Translations under genes and position numbers: made by a program
Part shown: positions 1 to 7,117 of the stretch, piece after piece
How positions within the stretch are numbered: position 1 is the stretch's first letter
Layout of the letters: each line of letters starts with the position of its first letter
Assembly (NCBI GenBank): GCA_937893815.1
Contig: CALCSH010000044.1
Location: 1 to 8,457 of the forward strand
DNA length: 8,457 nt
Source of the DNA: an uncultured Anaerolineae bacterium
GTDB lineage: Bacteria; Chloroflexota; Anaerolineae; Anaerolineales; UBA11858
Reading direction: 5' to 3'
The notes under the pieces: generated by a model
Seen by the model: only the letters and a program-made list of their open reading frames with translations
What the model was told of the DNA's origin: nothing
Databases searched by the model: none

Positions 1-107
1 TACACAGAAGAACATTGCACGGAGGGCACAGAGCAGGCACGGAGATACACTGAGTTTTTTTTAGATTACTTTTCTCTGTGATGTCTCTGTGAATCTCTGT
101 GTAATTT
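1..107. repeat. CACAGAG/CTCTGTG palindromic intergenic repeat, copy 1
   Basis: Left half holds imperfect CACAGAG/CACGGAG units (about 3-54), then a T-run at 55-62. The right half (74-102) holds three CTCTGTG units, so the whole can fold as a long imperfect hairpin. It begins 5 nt past the stop of the nucleotidyltransferase gene. The right arm (72-102) matches copy 2 (1017-1047) in the same orientation at 28 of 31 positions by eye. Repeats of this CACAGAG type are scattered between genes in several environmental phyla. It may act as a transcript end or be a passive non-autonomous element; neither is shown. The element may extend left of the window. Confidence 0.75.
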
Positions 108-677
108 TTACGTTTGCAGGGCGCGTTCCAGCAGATCAACCACTTTGAGTTCGCTGGCCCATTTTTGCAAGTAGGCGAGATCAAGTTCTCCTGCCCTGGT
201 TTTCAATACGCCGAGAATATCGCGCCATTGGCGTTCTGACATTTCGCCGCCCATGCGGTACCTCTCCAATTTGGAGAGGATCGTATCTTCGGGGCTGGCA
301 AATTTGGCGCTAACTTCCGTTTCGAAGACAAAGGTCTGCGTTTGGACGCGGGCGAGTTGGGATCGAAGGAAGGGCCGCAGACGCGGGATGAAAACATCCA
401 CCTTGAACATGGTCTCGCGGTGGATGATATTGAAGCTGGAATTGCGCTGGATGGATTCGGCGATCATCTCATCGTCTATATAGAATTCATCCCGCAAAGC
501 CAAAACAAAGGGCTGGAGATGTTCAAGCCGCATTTCAGCGACGATATCCGAATCCTGGGTTGTGCGGATCATGCCATACAGTGTGCTGGCCAGCGAGCCG
601 CCAATGAGATAGGGGACGGAGAGTTTTTCGAAAACGTGCGTAACTTTTAATGTGACTTCTATCGGTTCATTTTGCAT
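108..677 (-). CDS. Minimal nucleotidyltransferase (MNT/AbiEii-like fold)
   Basis: A 189-aa protein with a DNA polymerase beta-type nucleotidyltransferase core. Visible motifs are GGSLAS (residues 26-31), the metal-binding DxD at D42 and D44 (TTQDSDIVAE), and a third acidic residue in KVDVF (D94). A conserved-looking helical tail, DTILSKLERYRMGG (131-144), follows, with an SERQWRDI stretch after it. Proteins of this kind transfer nucleotides to a partner or substrate, and several relatives are toxin or antitoxin components; the target here is unknown. I start at the ATG at 677 because GGAGAG lies at good spacing before it. In-frame starts at 719 and 692 would deepen the overlap with the gene before it. 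It overlaps the 84-aa gene by 11 nt, which implies translational coupling and joint function. It ends right at repeat copy 1. Confidence 0.85.
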   Translation of the reverse strand: MQNEPIEVTLKVTHVFEKLSVPYLIGGSLASTLYGMIRTTQDSDIVAEMRLEHLQPFVLALRDEFYIDDEMIAESIQRNSSFNIIHRETMFKVDVFIPRLRPFLRSQLARVQTQTFVFETEVSAKFASPEDTILSKLERYRMGGEMSERQWRDILGVLKTRAGELDLAYLQKWASELKVVDLLERALQT

Positions 678-921
678 GGATGGTCTCTCCATACACTTTG
701 AGCGCCAGTTCATCTCCAAGCAGCAGGCCTGCCAGTTTGAAACGCAATTCGGCTTCGCTGGCCTGGGGGAACCGCGCCCGCAGACCCGTTATGGCCAGCA
801 AGCGCGCGGAGGCGTTCAATTGCGCCAGCATGTTCATTTTGCGGGTGGAACTGGCCTGCCGCCATAATTGAATTTGCAGGGCTTCCATTTTGGGGTGCGT
901 ATCGGAATAAAGGGTGTTCAT
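667..921 (-). CDS. Small helical protein paired with the nucleotidyltransferase
   Basis: An 84-aa protein, mostly helical, with no signal peptide or membrane segment. Its core reads like a family I have seen beside nucleotidyltransferases: SDTHPKMEALQIQLWRQAS (residues 6-24), then RKMNMLAQLNASARLLAITG, LRARFPQASEAELRFKLA and LLLGDELALKVYG. Its reading frame overlaps the start of the nucleotidyltransferase by 11 nt, so the two are made together and are probably partners. The arrangement resembles a two-gene toxin-antitoxin or protein-modification module, but no function is established from sequence. No Shine-Dalgarno precedes the ATG; instead an extended -10 element puts the predicted transcript start on the A of the ATG. 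The gene lies between two repeat copies. Confidence 0.8.
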   Translation of the reverse strand: MNTLYSDTHPKMEALQIQLWRQASSTRKMNMLAQLNASARLLAITGLRARFPQASEAELRFKLAGLLLGDELALKVYGETIHAK

Positions 922-927
922 GATTTT

Positions 928-936
928 AGTATAGCA
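928..936 (-). promoter_or_regulatory. Extended -10 promoter, leaderless start for the 84-aa gene
   Basis: Reading the minus strand, TGCTATACT is an extended -10 (TG-n-TATACT). The seventh base after the hexamer is the A of the ATG at 921, so the transcript would be leaderless, consistent with the missing Shine-Dalgarno. I see no convincing -35. The same TGnTATACT pattern occurs in the promoter at 7474-7500. Confidence 0.5.
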
Positions 937-952
937 TGTTGTCGAAGATTGA

Positions 953-1048
953 TACCATGGAGAGCACCGAGAACTACAGAGATTCGCAGCGTATTTTATA
1001 TTGTTTTTCTCTGTGCTTCTCTGTGTAGTCTCCGTGAATCTCTGTGTG
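953..1048. repeat. CACAGAG/CTCTGTG palindromic intergenic repeat, copy 2
   Basis: The left arm (about 953-988) contains GGAGAG, CACCGAG and ACAGAGATTC units. An AT-rich centre (991-1008) follows, then CTCTGTG/CTCCGTG units at 1009-1048. The arms pair imperfectly as a hairpin. The right arm is a direct match to copy 1, with mismatches at two adjacent positions and one further position out of 31. It fills the gap between the end of the methyltransferase gene and the promoter of the 84-aa gene. It may terminate or stabilise the 3' end of the restriction-modification transcript, though there is no clean stem plus U-run. Confidence 0.75.
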
Positions 1049-1055
1049 ACTGCTT

Positions 1056-3887
1056 TTAACGAACCCGGAAGACTTTCATGACTTCATCACCCAGGTGGTT
1101 GATGACTTTGACGGCGATGCGCCCGGAGGTCGGTTTCTCGAAGGGACGCGAGATGTCGCCGTATAAGCTCTCCCAGGCTTCCTGGTTGATCTCGGCTTTG
1201 AGCGTGGTTTTGAGCGCCGAGTAGGGGTCGTTGGCCCCCAGGAAGTAGGCCTGGCGCACGAAGAAGCTCTCTTCGTTGTAGTCGCTGTCGATGAACCAGC
1301 AGGCAATTTCATCGGTGTTGTTGCTGCGCACTTCGCCGGTGCTGGGGTGGAAGACATCCACCCCGTTGATCTTGACCCGGATTTGCCCGTCGTCGGCATC
1401 CAGCAGGTCGATATCCGGCTCGCCGAAGATGACGAACAGGTTGCCCTTGCCGGTGTTCTTGAGATCGTCAGCCATGTGCAGGTCGGCGTTCATGCGCGCT
1501 TTGAGCACCGGGATGCGCCCCAGGCTACTGAATTCGGTGGAGCGGGCATCGTAGTTGAAGGCGCAGGCGATCAGCACGTCAAAACCGGCGTCCCCGGCTT
1601 CGCGGGCGGCAGCCACCAGATCGGGGCGCGAGACGGTGCCAAACTCGGGGCCGATGAAGATGGCGGCGCGTTGTTCCTTGCCGCCCTCACCCCCGGCCCC
1701 TCTCCCAGCGGGAGAGGGGGGAAGGTAGCGGCCTTCGGCGCAGACGTAGTGCCCCGGCCAGGGGGTGAGCGAAGTGAAGTTGATTTTGTCTTCTTTGTGG
1801 GCCTGCTGCACCCCGGCGGTTTTGAGATTTTCCAGGATCATCTCAGCGAAACTCTGCCCGGCCCCGTACCCGGCTTTGCCTTCGGCCACAGCATCGATCA
1901 ACTCATCGTTTTCATCCACCCCCAGGATGCGGTGCGGCGAAAGGCTCTCGACGGTGAATGGCCCGGCCACGCGTACTTTTTTGTTGTCTTCGTGGGGTTT
2001 GTCGTACAGGTATTCGGAATCGGCTTTGGCGGCGATGGATGCGTCGATTTCTTTCTGGCGCGCAAGACGCAGTTGCCACCAATCATCGTGCAGCTTTTTG
2101 GCTGTCGGGGGCCAGTCACTTTTTGCCTTCCGCGGGATTTGCCATTCTTCCCATAGTTTACCCAGGGCGGTGTTTAACTGCGCCCGGATGGGTTCCATCT
2201 GCTCCTGAAAAGTATCCCAGATCACATCAATTTCAGCGTTGTTGGCAATGATTTTGAGCATGATGTGCGGAACACGCTCATACACAAAACCCTGGCGGAT
2301 ATCGCCATAGGTAGGATTGTCTGATGGCAACGTTCGGGTCAAATCCGCTTCTTTGAGTTGGCCGTCTTTACTATCTTTGAGCAAGTAATAGGGATAGCGT
2401 GCCCCCATAATTCTGGAACGTGCCAATGCCAGCGCCACGCGGGAGGTATCGATGGTGATCCAGCGGCGTCCCCATTGTTCGGATACATACGCGGTAGTTC
2501 CAGAACCACAAGTGGGATCAAGTACCAGGTCGCCTGGATCGGTTGTCATTAGAATACAACGTTCAATTAATGATGTGCCAGTTTGCACCACGTAAATTTT
2601 AGGATCAGAGCGACTTTGCACACTTCCCCCAATATCTGTCCAAATATTAGTAAGTCTTGTTACTGGATAATCGTCGAAGTAGCGAATATAACCCAACTTT
2701 CCACGACTACTTACCGAAATTCGATCAGCACTTCCTAGCCGAGGCATTCCAGTATCTGGATTGGTTTTCCAATGATGATTTGCCCCACAATCGTATGCTA
2801 TTCCATTGAAAGAGAATAAACGAATTGTATTTTCCGAACTACCCTGTGAAATTATATTGTCAACACGAAAAATCCGTCCTTGCGAAACGTCTTCTTCTGA
2901 AAGCTCTGACGTTTGTGACAGAGTAATTCGCTCGCCATATGAAGTTTGAAATTGATCGTATTTCGATTTGGAATCATCATCAGGGCTCTTCTTTTCTTGA
3001 AGAATCTCCCTGTATTTTAGTTTGTCAATATTTTTCGAAAACCACAACAAATAATCCCCTGAACGGCTAAGAGTACCTGATGCAAGCCCACCGGTCGTTA
3101 CATATGATATTTGTGAGACAAAATTATTCTCCCCAAAGATTTCATCGAGCACAGAACGAATCCTGTGAACATTTTCGTCGCCAATTTGTACAAAAATTGA
3201 TCCACTATCTACTAATAAATCACGTGCTACCGTTAGGCGATCTCGTAAATAAGTCAAATAACTGTGAATGCCATCCCGCCAGGTATCCCGAAATGCTTTG
3301 ACCTGCTCCGGTTCACGAGTGATATGATCGGCCTTGCCATCCGTCACATCCTGGCTGGTGGTCGACCACTGGAAATTGGAGTTGAATTTAATGCCATAGG
3401 GCGGGTCGAAGTAGATCATCTGCACCTGGCCGCGCAGGCCTTCGCGCTCGGCCAGCGAGGCCATCACCTGCAGGCTGTCACCCAAGATCATGCGGTTGCT
3501 CCAGTTGGCCTCATGTTGGTAAAACTCGGTCTTGGCGGCTTCACTGGGCAAGCCGTTGAAATCGGCGAACATATCCAACTGCTGCATCTGCCCGGCCTGT
3601 TCCATCTCTTCGGTTTGCTTGCGCAAATCGTCGATCAAGACCTTGGGGTGAATCTTCTCCTGGATGTAGAGCGGCGGGGCCTGCACCACCAGGTCTGACC
3701 AATCCTGCAAATCCTTGCCGCGCCAGACCAGTTGCGGGTCCAGGTCGGGGTTGCGGCGCTGGTAGGCCACCTGGATGGGATTTTGCTGCTCCTCGCTCAG
3801 CACGGATTCGAACTCAGCGGTGGGGATATGCAGGCGCGAGGCTTCATCGTGGGTGATGGTTTCGATGGATTTAGGAGTTTTAGCCAT
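1056..3887 (-). CDS. Type III-like site-specific DNA (adenine-N6) methyltransferase, Mod-type subunit
   Basis: A 943-aa DNA methyltransferase expected to move a methyl group from S-adenosylmethionine to adenine in the recognition site, protecting host DNA from the nuclease encoded just upstream. Catalytic motif IV is MIYFDPPYG (DPPY at 161-164). The cofactor-binding motif I is LVLDPTCGSGTT (454-465). DPPY before DPTCGSG is the beta-class order, with the target-recognition region between them (about 210-450). After the catalytic core comes an extra domain of about 300 residues (VRVAGPFTVESLSPHR at 638-653; IFIGPEFGTVSRPDL at 743-757), so the protein is longer than classical Mod proteins of about 650 aa. 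GAGGAAA precedes the ATG at good spacing. The gene begins 30 nt after the restriction gene and is surely in its operon. Odd points: AT-rich DNA over the recognition region, and a palindromic repeat read in frame at residues 723-735. Confidence 0.93.
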   Translation of the reverse strand: MAKTPKSIETITHDEASRLHIPTAEFESVLSEEQQNPIQVAYQRRNPDLDPQLVWRGKDLQDWSDLVVQAPPLYIQEKIHPKVLIDDLRKQTEEMEQAGQMQQLDMFADFNGLPSEAAKTEFYQHEANWSNRMILGDSLQVMASLAEREGLRGQVQMIYFDPPYGIKFNSNFQWSTTSQDVTDGKADHITREPEQVKAFRDTWRDGIHSYLTYLRDRLTVARDLLVDSGSIFVQIGDENVHRIRSVLDEIFGENNFVSQISYVTTGGLASGTLSRSGDYLLWFSKNIDKLKYREILQEKKSPDDDSKSKYDQFQTSYGERITLSQTSELSEEDVSQGRIFRVDNIISQGSSENTIRLFSFNGIAYDCGANHHWKTNPDTGMPRLGSADRISVSSRGKLGYIRYFDDYPVTRLTNIWTDIGGSVQSRSDPKIYVVQTGTSLIERCILMTTDPGDLVLDPTCGSGTTAYVSEQWGRRWITIDTSRVALALARSRIMGARYPYYLLKDSKDGQLKEADLTRTLPSDNPTYGDIRQGFVYERVPHIMLKIIANNAEIDVIWDTFQEQMEPIRAQLNTALGKLWEEWQIPRKAKSDWPPTAKKLHDDWWQLRLARQKEIDASIAAKADSEYLYDKPHEDNKKVRVAGPFTVESLSPHRILGVDENDELIDAVAEGKAGYGAGQSFAEMILENLKTAGVQQAHKEDKINFTSLTPWPGHYVCAEGRYLPPSPAGRGAGGEGGKEQRAAIFIGPEFGTVSRPDLVAAAREAGDAGFDVLIACAFNYDARSTEFSSLGRIPVLKARMNADLHMADDLKNTGKGNLFVIFGEPDIDLLDADDGQIRVKINGVDVFHPSTGEVRSNNTDEIACWFIDSDYNEESFFVRQAYFLGANDPYSALKTTLKAEINQEAWESLYGDISRPFEKPTSGRIAVKVINHLGDEVMKVFRVR
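1684..1720. repeat. GC-rich palindromic repeat inside the methyltransferase reading frame
   Basis: Perfect 10-bp arms, CCCCTCTCCC (1697-1706) and GGGAGAGGGG (1710-1719), surround the loop AGC, with a CCCTCACCCCCGG flank to the left. This matches a repeat type usually seen between genes. Here it is translated as PPSPAGRGAGGEG (residues 723-735), a glycine- and proline-rich insert between RYL and KEQRAAIFIGPEFG. The reading frame stays open, so it is likely tolerated as a surface loop. Confidence 0.8.
2545..3260. other. AT-rich block over the target-recognition region of the methyltransferase gene
   Basis: Hand counts of 60-base rows give 20, 22 and 19 G+C at 2641, 2821 and 3001 (32-37%). Rows at 1561 and 3421 give 43 each (72%). 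The block covers roughly residues 210-448, ending just before the DPTCGSGTT motif. It therefore covers the part of a beta-class enzyme that reads the DNA target. A different origin for this segment (recombinational exchange) is the simplest reading. Boundaries are approximate. Confidence 0.75.
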
Positions 3888-3902
3888 AGGTATTTCCTCA
3901 AT

Positions 3903-3935
3903 AAATCTGACAGGTTTCTAAAACCTGTCAGATTT
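3903..3935. repeat. Perfect 15-bp palindrome at the restriction-gene stop codon
   Basis: The arms AAATCTGACAGGTTT (3903-3917) and AAACCTGTCAGATTT (3921-3935) are exact reverse complements around the 3-nt loop CTA (3918-3920). On the coding strand the loop is the TAG stop and the right arm encodes the last five residues, KSDRF. The left arm lies between the stop and the Shine-Dalgarno of the methyltransferase gene. It could slow ribosomes or polymerase, protect the upstream mRNA, or set the ratio of the two products. There is no U-run, so it is not a standard intrinsic terminator. It resembles a dispersed intergenic palindrome. Confidence 0.85.
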
Positions 3936-6900
3936 GGCGGTTGCAGTTTCGATCAGCTTGTTGAATTCGGCTTCAATGGCAGCGGCGAATTGGTCTTGCA
4001 GGGCATAGACGTCGCGCAATTCGGCAAAAGCCCAGCGGCCGTAGCTGCCCAGGTTATTCACGCCGGGGATCCAGTAGGTGTCCATGGTGGATTTCTTCTC
4101 TTTGGCGTCCTCGCCGCGGTAGCCCTTGATCTCGATGATCAGGTTCAGCAAGACTTCACGCCCGTCATCGATCTGGATAATGAAATCAGGAATATATTTG
4201 CGGATGGTGGAGCCATACTGGTAGGGCACTTCCAGCCCCAGGCCCTGGTTCTTGACATAGGCGCGCACCCGGGGGTGCGATTCGACCACCCGGCAGAACT
4301 CGCCCTCCCAATCGCTATCCAGCACGGCCCTGTTGATATGGCATTTGCGGGAATCGGTTTGCCAGCGACTTTTCTTGCTGGTGTAGAAGTTGACATGCAT
4401 CGTGGAGCCGGTGGGGTTATAGGGGTCCAGCACGGCCCGGATGGGGTAGCTGCCTTCAAAGTGGCGCGTGATCCCGGCGTGGATTCGGCTGCAAGCCATA
4501 TCAGCCAGTTCCTGGTACATCAACTGCGCCGGGTAGGTACCGCCTTTGCAAATCAGGTGGTTATCCAACCATTGTTTGGTGATGCGCTTGAGCTGCCCAA
4601 ACAGGTTATATTCCGGGTCCTGATTGGGATCGCGGTATTTGGTGAATAACAGGCGGGCAGTGATCTCATAAACCAGCGTAGAACGGCGCAAATCGCCAGT
4701 ATGCACCAGGTTCAGGTCAACGCCTTCACCGATGATACCCGCATTCTGGGTGACGGAGGGGCCAACCAGACCGGGGGTCAGTTCCATGACAGAGTCATCA
4801 TTGAATTCGGCGCTCAGGCGTTCGTTGGGCAATTCCACGCGATAGCCCTCGACGCGCGGAAAGGTGATTTCCAGGTGGTCGCGCGCCGGACGCACGGCGC
4901 GCACGTTGATACTCTCGCGCGGCGGTTGGGGCGAGGCAATCACCGGTTTGGCGGTGAAATCGAAGGGGATACCCAGAATATCAGCATACTCGGTTTCAAA
5001 TAGCCCTTCCGGGTTCCACTGATCGGCAAGCTCGGGGTTCAACTCGTAAGATTGGCGGCGCAAGGCCCGCCCGACCACCTGTTCACAGAGGAGTTGCGTG
5101 CCAAAGGCGCGCACGCCCAAAATATGCGTGACGGTGTTGGCATCCCAGCCCTCGGTGAGCATCGAAACCGAAACCACGCAGCGGATTGATTCGCCCAAAC
5201 GGCCTGGTTTTCCGACCGTATTCATGACTTCGCGCAGCAATTCCTGGTCACTGATATTCTCTCCCTGACGCAGATCACCGGTGCGCTGCACAATTTCGCG
5301 ACGGAAACGTTCGATTTCATCCGATGCCATCTTGCGGAAATTCTGATCGAGCGCATCCCCCGATTCCAACTGCTCGCTGTCGATCAGTAACGTGTTGGGG
5401 CGTGCCAGGGGATTGCCATATTCATCAAAGTTCTGGAATAAGCCGAGACGGCCTGGTACATAGGAACTGGTGCCATCGTCGTTCTCGCGCTGGAAGCCAG
5501 AGATGTAATCGTAAATCAGCTTGGAAATCGAAGTGTTCTGGCACACAATGATAAAACAAGGTGGCGTACTGATCCCGGCCTGTTGCCAGAGATCAAAGGT
5601 TTTCTGGTAATGGCCGTAAAGCGCTTCGATAGCAGTTTGCAGTTCCACCGGCAGGCTGAGCGGGTCAAGTTCTTTGGCCTTGCCGCGCCCCTTTTTGGGC
5701 ATTTTCTTTCCCACGTACTCCCATAACTTGCGAAACTTGGGCATCTCGCCGCCTGGGATGTTATCCGCTACCGGCACACGCGGCAATTTGACGATGCCGC
5801 ATTCAATGGCATCCATCAGCGAGAAATCACTCACCGTCCAGGGAAAGATTGTGCCCTCGGCATAGCCCGATCCCCGCAAGAAGAAGGGCGTCGCCGAAAG
5901 ATCAATAACCTGCGCAACATCCAATTTCTGTTTGACAATCTCAAGTCCTGAAATCCAAAGGCGAGCGGCCTCGTTATTCTTGTCAGCTTCCTTGCGGTCG
6001 TCCCCTTTGAGTGGGCCTTCCTCTTCTTTTTCAGGCTTTGCCCGGTAGCAGTGATGGGCTTCGTCATTGAGCGATAGGATATTCTTCATGCCCATCAATT
6101 CCGGCATCACCCGCTGCAGCATCTGGCCTTCGGTCTCCAGGGTGTTCAACTCTTCGCCGCGTCCCTGTAACAAGGAGCGGCCTCCCTTGGAAAGCGGCAT
6201 TCGCTCCCGTAATTTGAAGGTATGAAAATTGGTAATCACGATTTTAGCTTTGCCCAGTTCCGGCAGCAGGTCGGTGGGTACCAGTTCGCGGCTGGCGTAA
6301 TAGCTGTAGGGATCGTTGGGTTGCAATACTTGCAAGCGATCCTTGATCGTAATACCAGGTGTGACTACCAGGAACCCCCGCGTGAAACGTTTGCTGCCAG
6401 GATGGCGCACGGCGTTGATGGTCTGCCAGGCGATAATCATGGCCATCACCGTAGTTTTGCCGGAGCCGGTGGCCATCTTCAGAGCGATACGATAAAGCTC
6501 TGGATTGGCTTCATCATTGGCGCTTTTAAGTCTCCCAAGCAAATCTTTTTCCCGTTTGCCTAAACTGGGGGCCACTTCTGTGAGCCAGATCAGCGTTTCA
6601 ACGGCTTCGATCTGGCAGAAGAAGGGCCGCAATCCGCTGAAAGGATGATGCCGCCAATGTTGCAGCAGGCGGGTGGTTTCGGGCGTTACCTTCCAGTTGT
6701 TGGGATTGGGGATTATGCGCCATTGATCGACAAGGGTTCTGACCAAGTTGATGTTGCCGGTGGGATCGTACTCCTGTTCCTCGGTAGAAAGCCCCTTGCC
6801 TTCGTCCAGAACCATGGCGATTTGTTGGCTGGATTTCTTCTGCTTCTTGGGTTTGGGGATCGGGGTAATGAACTCAGCGCCCCGGCGGTACTCCAGAATC

Positions 6901-6998
6901 TGCTGGGTGGGTTGGCCGTCAGCGTCCAGTTCCCAATGACGCGAAGGGCGCCCGTAGGGGGAGTTGAGAATGGGTTGGGTGAAGAAACGATCGGTCAT
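3918..6998 (-). CDS. Type III-like restriction subunit: SF2 helicase/ATPase with C-terminal PD-ExK nuclease (Res-type)
   Basis: A 1026-aa protein expected to translocate or switch on DNA using ATP and cut unmethylated DNA together with the methyltransferase encoded next. Helicase motifs appear in order: Walker A MATGSGKTT (165-173), DEAH in SLNDEAHHCYR (DEAH 302-305), motif III LSATPFF (357-363), SMLTEGWDANTVTHILGVRA (602-621), and motif VI QVVGRALRR (630-638). Near the end, IPDFIIQIDDGRE (926-938) and LIIEIKGYRGED (943-954) give a PD-(D/E)xK nuclease site with D928, E946 and K948. All key residues are present, so the enzyme looks intact. The ATG at 6998 follows a weak AAGGGA and an in-frame TAA lies upstream. 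The gene precedes the methyltransferase gene, opposite to the common type III order. The C-terminal five residues come from the palindrome at 3903-3935. Confidence 0.93.
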   Translation of the reverse strand: MTDRFFTQPILNSPYGRPSRHWELDADGQPTQQILEYRRGAEFITPIPKPKKQKKSSQQIAMVLDEGKGLSTEEQEYDPTGNINLVRTLVDQWRIIPNPNNWKVTPETTRLLQHWRHHPFSGLRPFFCQIEAVETLIWLTEVAPSLGKREKDLLGRLKSANDEANPELYRIALKMATGSGKTTVMAMIIAWQTINAVRHPGSKRFTRGFLVVTPGITIKDRLQVLQPNDPYSYYASRELVPTDLLPELGKAKIVITNFHTFKLRERMPLSKGGRSLLQGRGEELNTLETEGQMLQRVMPELMGMKNILSLNDEAHHCYRAKPEKEEEGPLKGDDRKEADKNNEAARLWISGLEIVKQKLDVAQVIDLSATPFFLRGSGYAEGTIFPWTVSDFSLMDAIECGIVKLPRVPVADNIPGGEMPKFRKLWEYVGKKMPKKGRGKAKELDPLSLPVELQTAIEALYGHYQKTFDLWQQAGISTPPCFIIVCQNTSISKLIYDYISGFQRENDDGTSSYVPGRLGLFQNFDEYGNPLARPNTLLIDSEQLESGDALDQNFRKMASDEIERFRREIVQRTGDLRQGENISDQELLREVMNTVGKPGRLGESIRCVVSVSMLTEGWDANTVTHILGVRAFGTQLLCEQVVGRALRRQSYELNPELADQWNPEGLFETEYADILGIPFDFTAKPVIASPQPPRESINVRAVRPARDHLEITFPRVEGYRVELPNERLSAEFNDDSVMELTPGLVGPSVTQNAGIIGEGVDLNLVHTGDLRRSTLVYEITARLLFTKYRDPNQDPEYNLFGQLKRITKQWLDNHLICKGGTYPAQLMYQELADMACSRIHAGITRHFEGSYPIRAVLDPYNPTGSTMHVNFYTSKKSRWQTDSRKCHINRAVLDSDWEGEFCRVVESHPRVRAYVKNQGLGLEVPYQYGSTIRKYIPDFIIQIDDGREVLLNLIIEIKGYRGEDAKEKKSTMDTYWIPGVNNLGSYGRWAFAELRDVYALQDQFAAAIEAEFNKLIETATAKSDRF

Positions 6999-6999
6999 G

Positions 7000-7077
7000 T
7001 CAGACGTCCCTTAGTTTAAGAAGCAACTTACAGCCAGGCAGCACGTTTACAAACAGGGTGACAGAATAGACACCCAT
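7000..7077 (-). CDS. Possible 25-aa ORF just upstream of the restriction gene
   Basis: ATG at 7077 opens a 25-codon frame, MGVYSVTLFVNVLPGCKLLL followed by KLRDV, ending in TGA one base before the restriction-gene ATG. It is hydrophobic in the middle and has only a weak purine stretch before its start. The position would allow translational coupling to the poorly initiated restriction gene. It could equally be chance; I recognise no family. The 119-nt gap it lies in shows nothing else. Confidence 0.25.
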   Translation of the reverse strand: MGVYSVTLFVNVLPGCKLLLKLRDV

Positions 7078-7117
7078 GGCATCATCGTAAGCGATGAAAT
7101 CAAAGAGGATTGTACAA

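Noticed and set aside
1..107. CRISPR array from the CACAGAG repeats
   Set aside because: Units are about 7 bp, inverted between halves and without regular spacers; this is a palindromic repeat.
678..719. Longer N-terminus for the nucleotidyltransferase
   Set aside because: It would overlap the 84-aa gene by 53 nt, and the GGAGAG ribosome site points to the ATG at 677.
1347..2156. 269-codon plus-strand open frame
   Set aside because: Antisense to the methyltransferase C-terminal domain; no motif and low-complexity translation, so a shadow.
3903..3935. Intrinsic terminator between the restriction and methyltransferase genes
   Set aside because: The stem is strong but no U-run follows on the coding strand, and termination here would cut off the protective methyltransferase.
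3732..4649. 305-codon plus-strand open frame
   Set aside because: It lies antisense to the ends of the restriction and methyltransferase genes, whose motifs are clear, and its translation shows no domain; it is a mirror frame of GC-rich coding DNA.
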